This document shows, in pieces, positions 34,272 through 43,360 of a stretch of 64,000 nucleotides of DNA. Made by a program: the position numbers and the translations under genes. The notes under the pieces were generated by a model. It did no database searches, was not told the origin of the DNA, and worked only from the letters and a program-made list of their open reading frames with translations. Source of the DNA: an uncultured bacterium (lineage in GTDB: Bacteria; Desulfobacterota; Binatia; UBA1149; CAITLU01); NCBI GenBank assembly GCA_903893315.1, contig CAITLU010000002.1:1-64000 (forward strand), in the 5' to 3' direction. Numbering within the stretch: the first letter of the stretch is position 1; every line of letters starts with the position of its first letter.

Positions 34272-35159
34272 ATGCGATACCAAGGCACTGTCTATCGACC
34301 TCCGAGTGAAGCGGGGTCGCTGATCATCCAGGCCACGCTGGCGTGCCCGCACAACAAGTGCGCGTTCTGCGGCATGTACCAGGGACGCAAGTTCCACGTG
34401 CGTCCGATCGAGGAGGTCATCGAAGACCTCGACACCGCGCTGCAGGTGTACGGACCCGAGCGCGTGCGCACCATTTTCCTCGCCGACGGCAACAGCGCGG
34501 TCCTGCCCACCGAAAAACTGATCACCATAGGGAAAGCGGCCAGGGCCCGCTTTCCCGAATTGCGGCGGATCACGATGTACGGCTCGGCGAAGTTCCTGGT
34601 CAAGAAAAGCCTTGATGAGTGGCACGCCATCGCGGCGGCGGGAATCACCCGTGTTCACTCGGGGCTCGAGACCGGTGACGCGGAAACGCTGCTTGCGATC
34701 AACAAAGGTGTGACGCCGCAGGAAGCGGTGGCGGCGTATCGACACGTACTCAGCGCCGGCATCGAGCTTTCCGTGTATCTGATGGTCGGGGTGGCGGGGA
34801 CCGAACGTTGGCGCGAACACGCGCTCGGCAGTGCATGGGTGCTCAACCAGGCGCCGCCGAACTTTGTGCGCTTGCGGACTTTCGTTCCGCATCCGGGTAC
34901 GCCCTGGCACGACCGCTGGCGAGACGGCGGCTTGACCCTGTTGTCGGCGTACGAGTCGCTGCAGGAGACGCGCCTGCTGGTCGAACGGCTGGAGGGTCCG
35001 ACGACGCTGCTGTCGGATCACGTTTCCAATTTTCTCGACGTGCAGGGCCAGATTCCCGACGACAAGACGGCGATCCTGGCGGAGATCGACGAAGCGTTGC
35101 AGTGGCCGCTTACGGCTTTCCGTCCGCCGACCGAGCGTCTCGTCGGCATCGGCCTCTGA
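34272..35159 (+). CDS. Radical SAM protein
   Basis: A 295-residue radical SAM enzyme. Cys25, Cys30 and Cys33 (CPHNKCAFC) would bind the 4Fe-4S cluster; the first spacing is four residues rather than the classical three, as in some COG1032-like families. FLADGN and SGLETGD are further barrel motifs. It has no extra cofactor domain or SPASM extension. It follows the molybdoenzyme after 56 bp and may belong to the same transcript. Its reaction cannot be inferred. Confidence 0.83.
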   Translation: MRYQGTVYRPPSEAGSLIIQATLACPHNKCAFCGMYQGRKFHVRPIEEVIEDLDTALQVYGPERVRTIFLADGNSAVLPTEKLITIGKAARARFPELRRITMYGSAKFLVKKSLDEWHAIAAAGITRVHSGLETGDAETLLAINKGVTPQEAVAAYRHVLSAGIELSVYLMVGVAGTERWREHALGSAWVLNQAPPNFVRLRTFVPHPGTPWHDRWRDGGLTLLSAYESLQETRLLVERLEGPTTLLSDHVSNFLDVQGQIPDDKTAILAEIDEALQWPLTAFRPPTERLVGIGL

Positions 35160-35190
35160 GCCGCAGGCACTTCGTCATTCTTGATGACGC

Positions 35191-35229
35191 TCGAAGCTGA
35201 GGCGCACGTCATCGGCGCCGCAGCTTCGA
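35191..35229. terminator. Candidate terminator hairpin between convergent genes
   Basis: TCGAAGCTG (35191-35199) and CAGCTTCGA (35221-35229) form a 9-bp stem with a 21-nt loop between the radical SAM stop and the opposing aldolase stop. The T-rich tail is weak. Confidence 0.4.
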
Positions 35230-35250
35230 ATGTTTCTCGGACCTGGCGGC

Positions 35251-36252
35251 CTACTCGGACTCTTCCATCACCACCGAGTCGAAGAACTTCACCAGGTTGC
35301 CGCGGTGCTCGCCGGCATTGAACGCCATCGCCGCACGCGGGTGCTGGTTGAGCATGCCGGTGATCATGTAGGGAATGTCGAAGCCCCAGCGCAGTTCCTC
35401 GCGCATCGGTTCGATGTGCTCCTGGATGCACTGCAACACCGGCCGCAACTGGTACTTGGGATTATGCAGGAAGCCCAGCAGCAACTCGGTCTGGCAGTTG
35501 CCGGCGCCGCGTCCGAGGCCGGCCATGCTGCTGTCGAGCAGGTTGGCCCCCTTGATCGCCGCTTCGATCGTGTTGGCGTAGGCCAGTTGCTGGTTGTTGT
35601 GCGCGTGCATGCCGAGCGTCTTTCCGCGCCGCGCCGTGTATTTCTTGTACAGATCGAGAAGGTAGTGCACCTGCTCGCTGTAGAAGGAGCCGAAGCTGTC
35701 GACTAGGTAGACCGCATCGACTTCGGATTGGCAGATAAGATCCATCGCGCCTTCGAGTTCGGTCGCGGCGACGGTCGAGGCGGCCATCAGGTTCACTGCC
35801 GTCTCGTAGCCCTTGTCGTGCGCGTCCTTCACCATGTCCAGCGCGGTCGGGATCTGATGGATGTAGGTGGCGATGCGCACCATGTCGATGACGCTGTCCT
35901 TCCTCGGAAGGATGTCTTCGTGGTAGTCGCAGCGCTCGGCGTCGGCCATCACGCACAGCTTGAGGTCGGTATCGTTGTCGCCGACGATGCGGCGCACGTC
36001 GTCTTCGGTGCAGAACTTCCAGGGGCCGTATTTCTGCGGGGAAAAGGACTTCTTGGAGCTCTTGTAGCCGACCTCCATGTAGTCGATGCCGGCGGCGACG
36101 CAGGCCTCATAGACGGCTCGTACCACGGTATCGCTGAAGTGGTGGTCGTTCATCAACCCGCCGTCGCGGATCGTCACGTCGATCACCTTGATCTCCGGCC
36201 GGTACGATAGCCATTGCTGGGCGAACCCGTCCTTGTTCTCCGTCTTCTTCAT
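35251..36252 (-). CDS. HMGL/DmpG-like aldolase catalytic-domain protein
   Basis: A 333-residue TIM-barrel protein from ATG 36252. IDVTIRDGGLMNDHHF has the Arg-Asp metal/substrate motif of 4-hydroxy-2-oxovalerate aldolases, and LGMHAHNNQQLAYANT carries the HxH metal ligands. AGLGRGAGNCQTELLL is the conserved late loop. It should cleave or form a hydroxy-ketoacid. The N-terminal extension open to 36594 lacks similarity and is excluded. The KDPG-type aldolase gene lies upstream on the same strand, 172 bp away, separated by a hairpin. Confidence 0.85.
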   Translation of the reverse strand: MKKTENKDGFAQQWLSYRPEIKVIDVTIRDGGLMNDHHFSDTVVRAVYEACVAAGIDYMEVGYKSSKKSFSPQKYGPWKFCTEDDVRRIVGDNDTDLKLCVMADAERCDYHEDILPRKDSVIDMVRIATYIHQIPTALDMVKDAHDKGYETAVNLMAASTVAATELEGAMDLICQSEVDAVYLVDSFGSFYSEQVHYLLDLYKKYTARRGKTLGMHAHNNQQLAYANTIEAAIKGANLLDSSMAGLGRGAGNCQTELLLGFLHNPKYQLRPVLQCIQEHIEPMREELRWGFDIPYMITGMLNQHPRAAMAFNAGEHRGNLVKFFDSVVMEESE

Positions 36253-36385
36253 CGCGCTAAACCGCCTGTTTATCTGATGTGGATTGCCGCCCTTAGGCGC
36301 GCCACGGTGACATAGCCTTCTTGGGGCGCGCACGGAAATCGCGGGGTCGCGGCCCGGCTCGGGGTCTGCGCCGCACGCGGCAGAA

Positions 36386-36412
36386 GCCTGCGGCGGCGAG
36401 GCCGCCGCAGGC
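36386..36412 (-). terminator. Hairpin between two aldolase genes
   Basis: GCCTGCGGCGGC (36386-36397) and GCCGCCGCAGGC (36401-36412) are perfect 12-bp arms around GAG. It lies 12 bp below the eda stop and, on the minus strand, is followed by TTCTG. It may terminate or attenuate transcription into the next aldolase gene. Confidence 0.6.
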
Positions 36413-36424
36413 ACGCTTGCGGTT

Positions 36425-37072
36425 CTAGATGCTTGCCTGGCCGCGGGCGGCGCGGCACGCCTGCACCAGCTTCGCGACCTCCTGGCCGATGCGCTCGTAG
36501 CGCTGCTCGGCCAGCCAGTCGGCGCGAAACACGCTGCCGCCGAAGGCCGCGGCCGAAGCGCCGGCAGCGAAATAGGTCGCGATGTTGTCGGCACTGACGC
36601 CGCCGCAGGCGAGCAACTCGATGTCGGCGAAGGGGCCTTTGATCTCGCGCAAATAGGCGGGGCCGAAGCAGCTTGCTGGAAATACTTTCACCATGGTCGC
36701 GCCGGCCTGCCACGCGTTGAAGATTTCCTGCGGGGTCAGCGCTCCGGGAAAGACCGGGATTGCGGCGGCGCGGCAACTCTCGGCCACTTGCGCCACCAAG
36801 GTCGGCATAACGATGAAGCCGGCGCCCGCATCGAGTGCCGCGTCGAGATCGCGCATGCCCAGAACGGTGCCGGCGCCGATCGTCAGACGCCCGCCGGCCG
36901 CGGCGGTCATGCTGCGGATCAGAGCCGGCGCGTCGGCAGTGTTCATGGTGATTTCGAGCGTCTCGAGACCGGCGGCGATGACCGCCTCCACCAGCGGCGG
37001 AACATCGACCGCGGCGATCCCACGCAGGATTCCGAGCAACGGCAGACGCCGGAAACGATCCAGGTTCATCAT
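36425..37072 (-). CDS. eda: 2-dehydro-3-deoxyphosphogluconate (KDPG/KHG) aldolase
   Basis: A 215-residue class I aldolase. Lys129 in MVKVFPASCFGP is the Schiff-base residue, Glu40 in LEITMNT the proton-transfer residue, and Arg17 in GILRG binds substrate. Length and motif order match Eda. It cleaves KDPG to pyruvate and glyceraldehyde-3-phosphate. No Entner-Doudoroff dehydratase is near, so use on another 2-keto-3-deoxy sugar is also possible. The first two codons are both ATG; either may be used. Confidence 0.9.
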   Translation of the reverse strand: MMNLDRFRRLPLLGILRGIAAVDVPPLVEAVIAAGLETLEITMNTADAPALIRSMTAAAGGRLTIGAGTVLGMRDLDAALDAGAGFIVMPTLVAQVAESCRAAAIPVFPGALTPQEIFNAWQAGATMVKVFPASCFGPAYLREIKGPFADIELLACGGVSADNIATYFAAGASAAAFGGSVFRADWLAEQRYERIGQEVAKLVQACRAARGQASI

Positions 37073-37300
37073 CGGTCGCGACTCTTACAACAAACCGGCG
37101 CGGGATTCCCAGCCACGAGGCCGCATCTGCGGTTTGCCGAGTCCGACGAAAGTCAGAGAGGCCCGCCTCTGCGTCTCTACGGTGCGCGAGTGTTGCAGGT
37201 CACCGATCTTGAAGCGGCGCCGGGACGGGAAGTGATGAAGGCTTGTTCCGCGCAGCGACCGGCGTCTTTGCGGCGGCAATTGTGCTATTACGGCGGCCTC

Positions 37301-39343
37301 ATGGACTGGTTCGAGCGTCGATCGTGTCTGCTGCTTGCCGCGTTCGCGGCTGCGGGTTCGATCGCGTGCTTTCCTTCGTGCGCCGGTGCCGCGACCGTCG
37401 TTCTTCACGCCTACGACGAGGCCGGTACGCTGCTGTCCACTCAGGCCTTCCTGGATCGCAGCGACGCGGCGCCCAAAGGTTGGCGCAACGATCTCACCTA
37501 TCGTGTCAGTGACGGCACTGCGGTGGCCCGCACGCCGATCTACGACCTCGCCGGCCTGCCGGCTCTCGACATCACTGGTCCCGGAGTCGGCCTGGCGGTG
37601 GCGTGGCCGACGCAGAACACCGGTTACTCGACACTGTTTCTCGACAACCTCGGCGCCGGACTTTCGGCCGGCACGTTGGTGTTCAACGATCTGGCCGCGC
37701 GCGACGTGCGCGCCAAACTCGACGCGGCGCTTGCGCGGCGCCCGGGCTTCGTGCCGAGCGCGGCATACACGGCTCTGGATGAGGAAGCCGACGCGCTGCT
37801 CTTGGCCGCGGCTGAAGCTGGCGCCGAGTCCGAGCGCGGCCGTCTGGCCCAACAGGCTCTGGACAGGCTGGTGCGCGCCTTTGAAGTCTTGCTCCACGAC
37901 GACGGTTTGCAGCGGGCGCGCAGCGCAGCGCTCGGCGAGTGGTGGGGTGTCACGGTGGATCGGGTGAACAACTATCCGAGCGTCGTGGCGTCGATCTCCG
38001 GCCTGGTCGAAAACGTTGCCGGCCGCGCGGTGGTGCGCATCGTGTTCGACGAAGGCGTCGGCGCCGGCCAGTACGACGCCGTGGTTGCCGCAGCGCAGGC
38101 AGCGGGGCTGAGGGTGATGGGCGAACTCCTCGACAGCGCGGCGATGTCCTCCTGTGACCTGGCGGGCTTCGAAGCCCGTGTCCGCGAATACGTCGACCAC
38201 TTTCCGCAGATCGACCTGTGGGAGATCGGCAACGAGGTCAACGGCGAGTGGCTCGGCGCCGACGTCGCGGCCAAGATCACCTATGCCGCCGATTACGTGA
38301 AAACCAAGGATCCGGGCGACACCACGGTGCTGACTTTCTATTGGCAGATGGGCACTGCCGGCGGCGCGTCCACGACACTGTTCCAATGGATCGCCGACAA
38401 CGTCGGTGCTTCGCTTCGCGCCGATACCGACGTGGTCGCGCTCAGCACCTGGATCGGCGACGCGCCGCTCGGTGTGGCTCACGACGAAGTCTACCAGAGG
38501 CTGCACGCGCTGTTCCCGGCCCAGCGCATCGTGATGGGGGAACTCGGCTACTGGTCGCAGGGAACCACCAAGGCCTGGTGGTGGCGCAGTCGCAGTGACC
38601 CTGCAGGCGCGGTGCGACGCGCGTTGGCCGAGCACATGTACCTGGCCAATCTGTCGTTCGACTACAGCGACGGCGGCGTGTTCTGGTGGAATTACTACGA
38701 CGAGATGTCGGCGCGCGGCCCGTTGTGGGACGCCGTGAACGAGGCCTTCCGCTCGATCTACTTCTGTGACGACGCCGACAGCGACGGCGCCTGCGATTTT
38801 CAGGACAATTGTCCGGCCGACGCCAACGCAGATCAGGCCGACAGCGACGGTGACGGTATCGGCGACGTCTGCGATCTGCTGTGTCCGGGCGGCGACGTGG
38901 TCGAACTGTCGCGATTCGGCATCGACCTGCGCGGCGGTGGGGCTGATCGTCTCAGCATCAAGGCGACGTTGGTTGCGTCCTCAGCGTTCGATCCGGTGGC
39001 TGACGGAGTGCGGCTGCGCGTCGAGAGCGCGGGTGCCGTGCTCGTCGATACCGCGTTGGGCGGCCCCGGTGGGCCGGCCGCCTTTTCCGAGAGCAACGGT
39101 TCGTTCCGCTACAAGGATCGAAGCGGCGCGGCCGCGGGCATCCAGGCGGCGCAGTTAAAGCCGCTGCGGGGGACTCCCGGCGGCTACAGCCTGAGCCTCA
39201 AGGGCAAGGCCATGACGATCTCGGCGCCGGTCGGCGCCAGGGCCAGGTTGCTGCTCGACCTGCACACGACCTGCGCCGAGACTCACGCGGACTCGGTTTC
39301 GTGCACGCTCGACACGCAGCCTTCCAGGCTGCGCTGCTACTGA
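37301..39343 (+). CDS. Exported glycoside-hydrolase-like protein with thrombospondin type 3 repeats
   Basis: From ATG 37301 the product has 680 residues and a signal peptide (residues 1-30, ending SCAGA). An alternative ATG at 37235 would bury the signal. The central part has WEIGNEVNGEW, an Asn-Glu acid/base pair typical of clan GH-A, and VMGELGYWS, a plausible nucleophile Glu. GVFWWNYYD follows. Around residues 490-525 are calcium-binding repeats (DDADSDGACDFQDNCP, DSDGDGIGDVCD) of the TSP3 type. The last 150 residues form a beta-rich domain. It is probably an extracellular or surface glycan hydrolase; the family is uncertain. Confidence 0.75.
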   Translation: MDWFERRSCLLLAAFAAAGSIACFPSCAGAATVVLHAYDEAGTLLSTQAFLDRSDAAPKGWRNDLTYRVSDGTAVARTPIYDLAGLPALDITGPGVGLAVAWPTQNTGYSTLFLDNLGAGLSAGTLVFNDLAARDVRAKLDAALARRPGFVPSAAYTALDEEADALLLAAAEAGAESERGRLAQQALDRLVRAFEVLLHDDGLQRARSAALGEWWGVTVDRVNNYPSVVASISGLVENVAGRAVVRIVFDEGVGAGQYDAVVAAAQAAGLRVMGELLDSAAMSSCDLAGFEARVREYVDHFPQIDLWEIGNEVNGEWLGADVAAKITYAADYVKTKDPGDTTVLTFYWQMGTAGGASTTLFQWIADNVGASLRADTDVVALSTWIGDAPLGVAHDEVYQRLHALFPAQRIVMGELGYWSQGTTKAWWWRSRSDPAGAVRRALAEHMYLANLSFDYSDGGVFWWNYYDEMSARGPLWDAVNEAFRSIYFCDDADSDGACDFQDNCPADANADQADSDGDGIGDVCDLLCPGGDVVELSRFGIDLRGGGADRLSIKATLVASSAFDPVADGVRLRVESAGAVLVDTALGGPGGPAAFSESNGSFRYKDRSGAAAGIQAAQLKPLRGTPGGYSLSLKGKAMTISAPVGARARLLLDLHTTCAETHADSVSCTLDTQPSRLRCY

Positions 39344-39500
39344 GCCGGGAGCGCAGCGTGCCCGACGGCGTCTGCGGCAACGTTCCTTCGCCGGCTGGAA
39401 GCGGCGATGAAAAGCGTTCAAAGTCGCCCTCCGCGATGCGTCGTTGACTGCAGCAGGGATGGATATGTCAGGCACTATCGGCAGGGAGGGTTCGGCACCA

Positions 39501-40124
39501 ATGGCGGATGAGTTGCGAAAGGTAGAGGCGCCGGCGCGGGGCCGCCGGTTGTCGTCCGAGGCTCGTCGCGCCCAGCTGCTGGAATGTGCACTCGCTGTCT
39601 TCGCGCGTCGCGGGATCGGCGAAGGTCGTCACGCCGAGATCGCCGAAGAAGGTGCCGTCGCGGTGCCCACGGTGTTCGTGTATTTCCCGACCCGCGAGGC
39701 GCTGGTCGACTCGGTGCTCGACGAGGTCGCGCGCTTCATCCTGGACATGGCCCAAGGCGTGCACGCGGCGGACAAGCCCGTACCTGAAGTGCTGCGTGAT
39801 CACATGGTGGCGTTCACCGATTCGGTCGAAACGAGTCCCGATCATGCGCGTGTGTGGCTGGACTGGAGTACCGCGATTCGTGACCGGGTATGGCCTCGTT
39901 ACCTCGAACTCACGGAAGCGATCATTGCCGTCGTCCGTCGGACTCTCGAGCGCGGTCAGCGTGAGGGCACCATCTCGCAAAAGTGGGATGCTGACGATCA
40001 GGCGCGCCTGCTGGTCGGCTCCGCTCACATGCTTGCGCAGATGAAGTTCGCCGGCCGTCCTCGCGAGAAGGTCGAGCTTTTCGAGCGCACACTGCTCGGT
40101 GCGGTGCTCGGTCACGGCGCATGA
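39501..40124 (+). CDS. TetR-family transcriptional regulator
   Basis: From the MADELRK start this is 207 residues; the frame is open to ATGs at 39459 and 39465, and the true start is uncertain. RRAQLLECALAVFARRGIGEGRHAEIAEEGAVAVPTVFVYFPTREALVDSVL is the TetR DNA-binding domain, with an unusually acidic second helix. The ligand domain ends in EKVELFERTLL. Its 3' end overlaps the likely GTG of the methyltransferase-like gene by 26 bp. Confidence 0.85.
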   Translation: MADELRKVEAPARGRRLSSEARRAQLLECALAVFARRGIGEGRHAEIAEEGAVAVPTVFVYFPTREALVDSVLDEVARFILDMAQGVHAADKPVPEVLRDHMVAFTDSVETSPDHARVWLDWSTAIRDRVWPRYLELTEAIIAVVRRTLERGQREGTISQKWDADDQARLLVGSAHMLAQMKFAGRPREKVELFERTLLGAVLGHGA

Positions 40125-41331
40125 AACGGCACTCGCGACCGGGACGCGTAAGCCAGGCGCCGGCCGCGGCCGGCGTGCAGCAGATTTCGCGTTGATTGCT
40201 GCCTGTTCGCATCGTCCGCCGTGTCCGGGCTGTCCGCGCTACGGTGAGGGTGGCGTTGCCGATGGCGCTCTCGGCTCGTTGCGCGAACTGGCGCGATCCT
40301 GCGGGGCGTCGCTCGAAGCCGTCGTGGAAGGGGCGCCGGCCGCCTTTCGTGTGCGTGCGAGGCTGGCGGTGCGGGGCCGCGCTTCGTCGCCCAAGATCGG
40401 CATCTTCCAGGAAGAGTCGCACCGCATCGTCGACATACCTTCGTGCGTCATCCATCACCCGCGTATCAACGAGACGGTACGGATCCTGAAAGACTGCATT
40501 CGCGACGCGGGAGCGGCGCCGTACGTAGACTCCTCGCATCGGGGTCTCTTGCGCTACGTGCAGATCGTCGTCGAGCGCGCGAGGGCCACGGTTCAGGTCG
40601 TGCTTGTCACTAACGACGACGCGGCTGAATCGGCAGAGGCGCTGGCCGAGATGTTGAAGCAGCGGCTGGGGCCGCGCCTGCACTCGCTCTGGTGGAACGG
40701 AAACCCCGTGCGTACCAACGTCATCTTCGGCGCTCACTGGCAGTGCCTGGGCGGTGAAGAGGCGTTGCGCGAGACGATCGGCGCAGTGCCCGTGTATTTC
40801 CCTCCTGGTGCGTTCGGTCAGAGCAACCTCGACCTTGCCGATCGCATCGTCGCCGACGTCCACGCTCTGGTTCCCGACGCTGCGGTGGTGGCCGAAGCGT
40901 ATGCCGGCTGCGGATCGTTCGGACTGGGATTGCTGGCGCGTGCGCGCGAAGTGCGTCTGAACGAGCAGAATCCCCACGGATTGCGCGGCCTCGAACTCGG
41001 GCTCGCCGCGCGGCCGGCGGCCGAGAGAGGCCGGGCGCGCGTAGTTCCGGGCGATGCGTCGGCGTGCACCGCGATGTTCGCCGGCGCCGACGTGGTGCTT
41101 GTTGATCCACCGCGGCGCGGTCTCGAGGCTGAGGTGCTGAAAGCGATCATCGCCGCGCGCCCCGGCAGGTTGCTGTACGTGAGCTGCGATCCGGCTTCGC
41201 TGTGCCGCGACGCCGGCGCTCTGCTGGAGAGCGGCACGTTGCGCCTGCGCAGTCTCAAGCCGTTCGCGCTGTTTCCGTACACGGAGCACGTCGAAACGCT
41301 GGCGGTCTTCGACGCGCTGCGAGCGGGGTAA
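40099..41331 (+). CDS. TrmA/RlmD-like RNA (uracil-5-)methyltransferase-type protein
   Basis: The frame gives up to 410 residues from GTG 40099; the start is uncertain and a TTG at 40192 is an option. CSHRPPCPGCPRYG resembles the N-terminal Fe-S cysteines of RumA-type enzymes. VAEAYAGCGSFGLGLL is the SAM-binding motif, DVVLVDPPRRG the catalytic-domain motif, and LYVSCDPASLCRD contains the nucleophilic Cys. The N-terminal TRAM domain of RumA is absent. It should methylate uracil in rRNA or tRNA. Confidence 0.82.
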   Translation: MRCSVTAHETALATGTRKPGAGRGRRAADFALIAACSHRPPCPGCPRYGEGGVADGALGSLRELARSCGASLEAVVEGAPAAFRVRARLAVRGRASSPKIGIFQEESHRIVDIPSCVIHHPRINETVRILKDCIRDAGAAPYVDSSHRGLLRYVQIVVERARATVQVVLVTNDDAAESAEALAEMLKQRLGPRLHSLWWNGNPVRTNVIFGAHWQCLGGEEALRETIGAVPVYFPPGAFGQSNLDLADRIVADVHALVPDAAVVAEAYAGCGSFGLGLLARAREVRLNEQNPHGLRGLELGLAARPAAERGRARVVPGDASACTAMFAGADVVLVDPPRRGLEAEVLKAIIAARPGRLLYVSCDPASLCRDAGALLESGTLRLRSLKPFALFPYTEHVETLAVFDALRAG

Positions 41332-41382
41332 CCTCTGTCGATGGGGAGCGGCAGGGTTCGCGCGGGTTCCTGTCTTCCAGAG

Positions 41383-42837
41383 CTACAGCGGCGGCGCCAC
41401 GAAGCCGCCGATGACTTCCGACAGACGCCGCGCGAAGTCGATGGCGGTGCGATCTTCGAGATAGGGCGCGACGATCTGGATGCCGACCGGCAGTCCGCCT
41501 GCCGTGCGTCCGATCGGCGCCGATGTCGCCGGTAGCAGCGCCGCAGTTGCCGGCGCGATCCACGCGAACAGGTCGGTGTATGACTGCGTCTCGCCGTTGA
41601 TGACGAGCGTGCGTCCGACGAACGGTTCGCTGTGGTCGTGGGGGATGGCTGGCACCTGGCTGACCGGCAGCAGCAACACGTCGTAGCGCGTGAAGAAGTC
41701 GGCGAACGCGGCGCGTGCGTGTTCGCGCACTTCGTTGGCGCCGAGCCAGTCACGGTGCGTGGCGGTCCCGTATCTTGCCATCAGTGCCACCGGGTCAGCG
41801 GCGTCGGCAGGAAACGTCCTGGCCAACTCGGTCAGTTCCGCGAACGTTCTGGCGGGAAAGCCGGCCAGGAAAACCGGGTAGAGCAGTTGCAGATATACGT
41901 CGACGATTTCGCCGAGCGAGAATCCCGGCCGCGCGTCTTCGTCCACCACCGCGCCGGCGCCGCGCAGCGAAGCGACGGCCTGGCCGAGAACCGCGCCTAC
42001 CGAGGTGTCGACCGCAAAGCTCGCGTCGTCGAGCCACGCGGCGATGCGGTAGTCGCGAAGCGACTTGGCGCGCGGCGGCGGCAGCGTCAGATTCCACGCA
42101 CGGGCTCGGTCCGGCCGAGGTCCGGCCATCACGCCGAGCAGCAGATCCAGGTCTTCGGCGCTGCGGGCCAGCGGGCCGATCACCGACAGGTCGGCCTCCG
42201 ACAGCATGCCTGGAGGTCCGGGGATGTGGCCGCGTTCGGGAATGATTCCGTGCGTCGGTTTGTGTCCGTACACTCCGCACCAGTTGGCGGGTACGCGAAT
42301 CGAGCCGCCGATGTCGCTGCCGATCTCGAAAGAGGTGAAGCCCGCCGCCAGCGCCGTGGCGCTGCCGCCCGAAGATCCGCCCGGCGTGCGCTCGGAATTC
42401 CAGGGGTTGTTCGTGACTCCGAACAGCGGGTTGTAGCTCTGCCAATCGCCGGCCAGCACTGGCAGGTTGGTCTTGCCGAACACGATCGCACCGGCGTCCA
42501 CCGCGCGTTGCACCGCGACCGCGCTGCTGGTCGGCACATGAGAGGCAAGCGGCGGAAAGCCGGCGGTGGTTTTCAGCCCTGCGGTTTCCAGCGAGTCCTT
42601 GATGGTGATCGGCAGGCCGTGCAGAGATCCCCACGATTTTCCCTGCGCGGTGGCCTCGTCGGCCTCGAACGCACGACGCGCGGCGCGCTCGAGGTCGAGC
42701 GTCACGACCGCGTTGAGCGAAGGGTTGTACTTCTCTATGCGTGCCGTGAAGGCCTGGAGAAGTTCGCGACTGGAAAGTTCGCGGCTGCGGATGGCGCGGC
42801 CGAGATCGCAGGCTGAGCGCAACGTTATGTCGTTCAC
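41383..42837 (-). CDS. Amidase signature family hydrolase
   Basis: A 484-residue amidase starting at GTG 42837 (AAGG upstream); the ORF extends upstream but without similarity. LPITIKDSLETAG supplies the catalytic Lys, TPGGSSGGSATALAAG the cis-Ser, and SDIGGSIRVPANWCGVYGHKPT the nucleophile Ser. PVGIQIVAPYLED is the conserved C-terminus. The protein hydrolyses an amide bond in the cytoplasm. No gatB or gatC is adjacent, which argues against a GatA role. Confidence 0.9.
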   Translation of the reverse strand: MNDITLRSACDLGRAIRSRELSSRELLQAFTARIEKYNPSLNAVVTLDLERAARRAFEADEATAQGKSWGSLHGLPITIKDSLETAGLKTTAGFPPLASHVPTSSAVAVQRAVDAGAIVFGKTNLPVLAGDWQSYNPLFGVTNNPWNSERTPGGSSGGSATALAAGFTSFEIGSDIGGSIRVPANWCGVYGHKPTHGIIPERGHIPGPPGMLSEADLSVIGPLARSAEDLDLLLGVMAGPRPDRARAWNLTLPPPRAKSLRDYRIAAWLDDASFAVDTSVGAVLGQAVASLRGAGAVVDEDARPGFSLGEIVDVYLQLLYPVFLAGFPARTFAELTELARTFPADAADPVALMARYGTATHRDWLGANEVREHARAAFADFFTRYDVLLLPVSQVPAIPHDHSEPFVGRTLVINGETQSYTDLFAWIAPATAALLPATSAPIGRTAGGLPVGIQIVAPYLEDRTAIDFARRLSEVIGGFVAPPL

Positions 42838-43350
42838 GGCGCCGACCTTAACCGGCGGGTGGCGGTGCCGCAATCGGTGTCGCCGGGTACGCGGGCGACA
42901 ATCCAAGGTGAGTGCGGACTATCGGGCAAAGCGTCGTCTACTGTTTGGAGATCACACCGAAGTCGCCGCCGGTCTGGAACTCAAGCCGCCCTTGTATCGT
43001 GCAGCCGGTTATCGAAAGCGCTCGTGACGGTGCTGCGCGAGACTCGCTGACCGGCCCGTAACTCATCTTTGCGGGGGCGGCACCGGCTCTTCTTGACTGA
43101 GTGGCGATGGCCGGAGTAGAAAATGCCCACGTTGTCCCCGCATGGGGACTTGGGCGACGTAGACTGGCAATGGAGCGGGAAGCCAAGCGGCGCAGGCGCA
43201 GCCAAGCAGGAAAAAACCGCGGCGAAGCGGCGATCGCCTGCGCCCTGCGAATCGCCGAGACGCTCGCGACCGAGACTGGCGGCAAGTCCGAAGCGAAACC
43301 GTAAGAAACAAACTGCCGAAGCGAGAGACTACAGCGAAAGATACCGTCAA
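42838..43350. other. 513-bp stretch without a convincing gene
   Basis: The region lies between the amidase start and the broken M24 gene. A short GTG frame at 42911-43027 and frames near 43101-43304 have no recognisable similarity. The basic low-complexity translations look non-coding. Promoters for the amidase and possibly the M24 gene must be here but are not obvious. I see no RNA gene. Confidence 0.5.
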
Positions 43351-43360
43351 ATGGCCGACC

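Noticed and set aside
36788-37300. N-terminal extension of the glycoside hydrolase ORF
   Set aside because: It runs antisense through eda and would bury the clear signal peptide that starts at 37301.
42911-43027. Short GTG-started frame
   Set aside because: No similarity recognised and no ribosome-site support.
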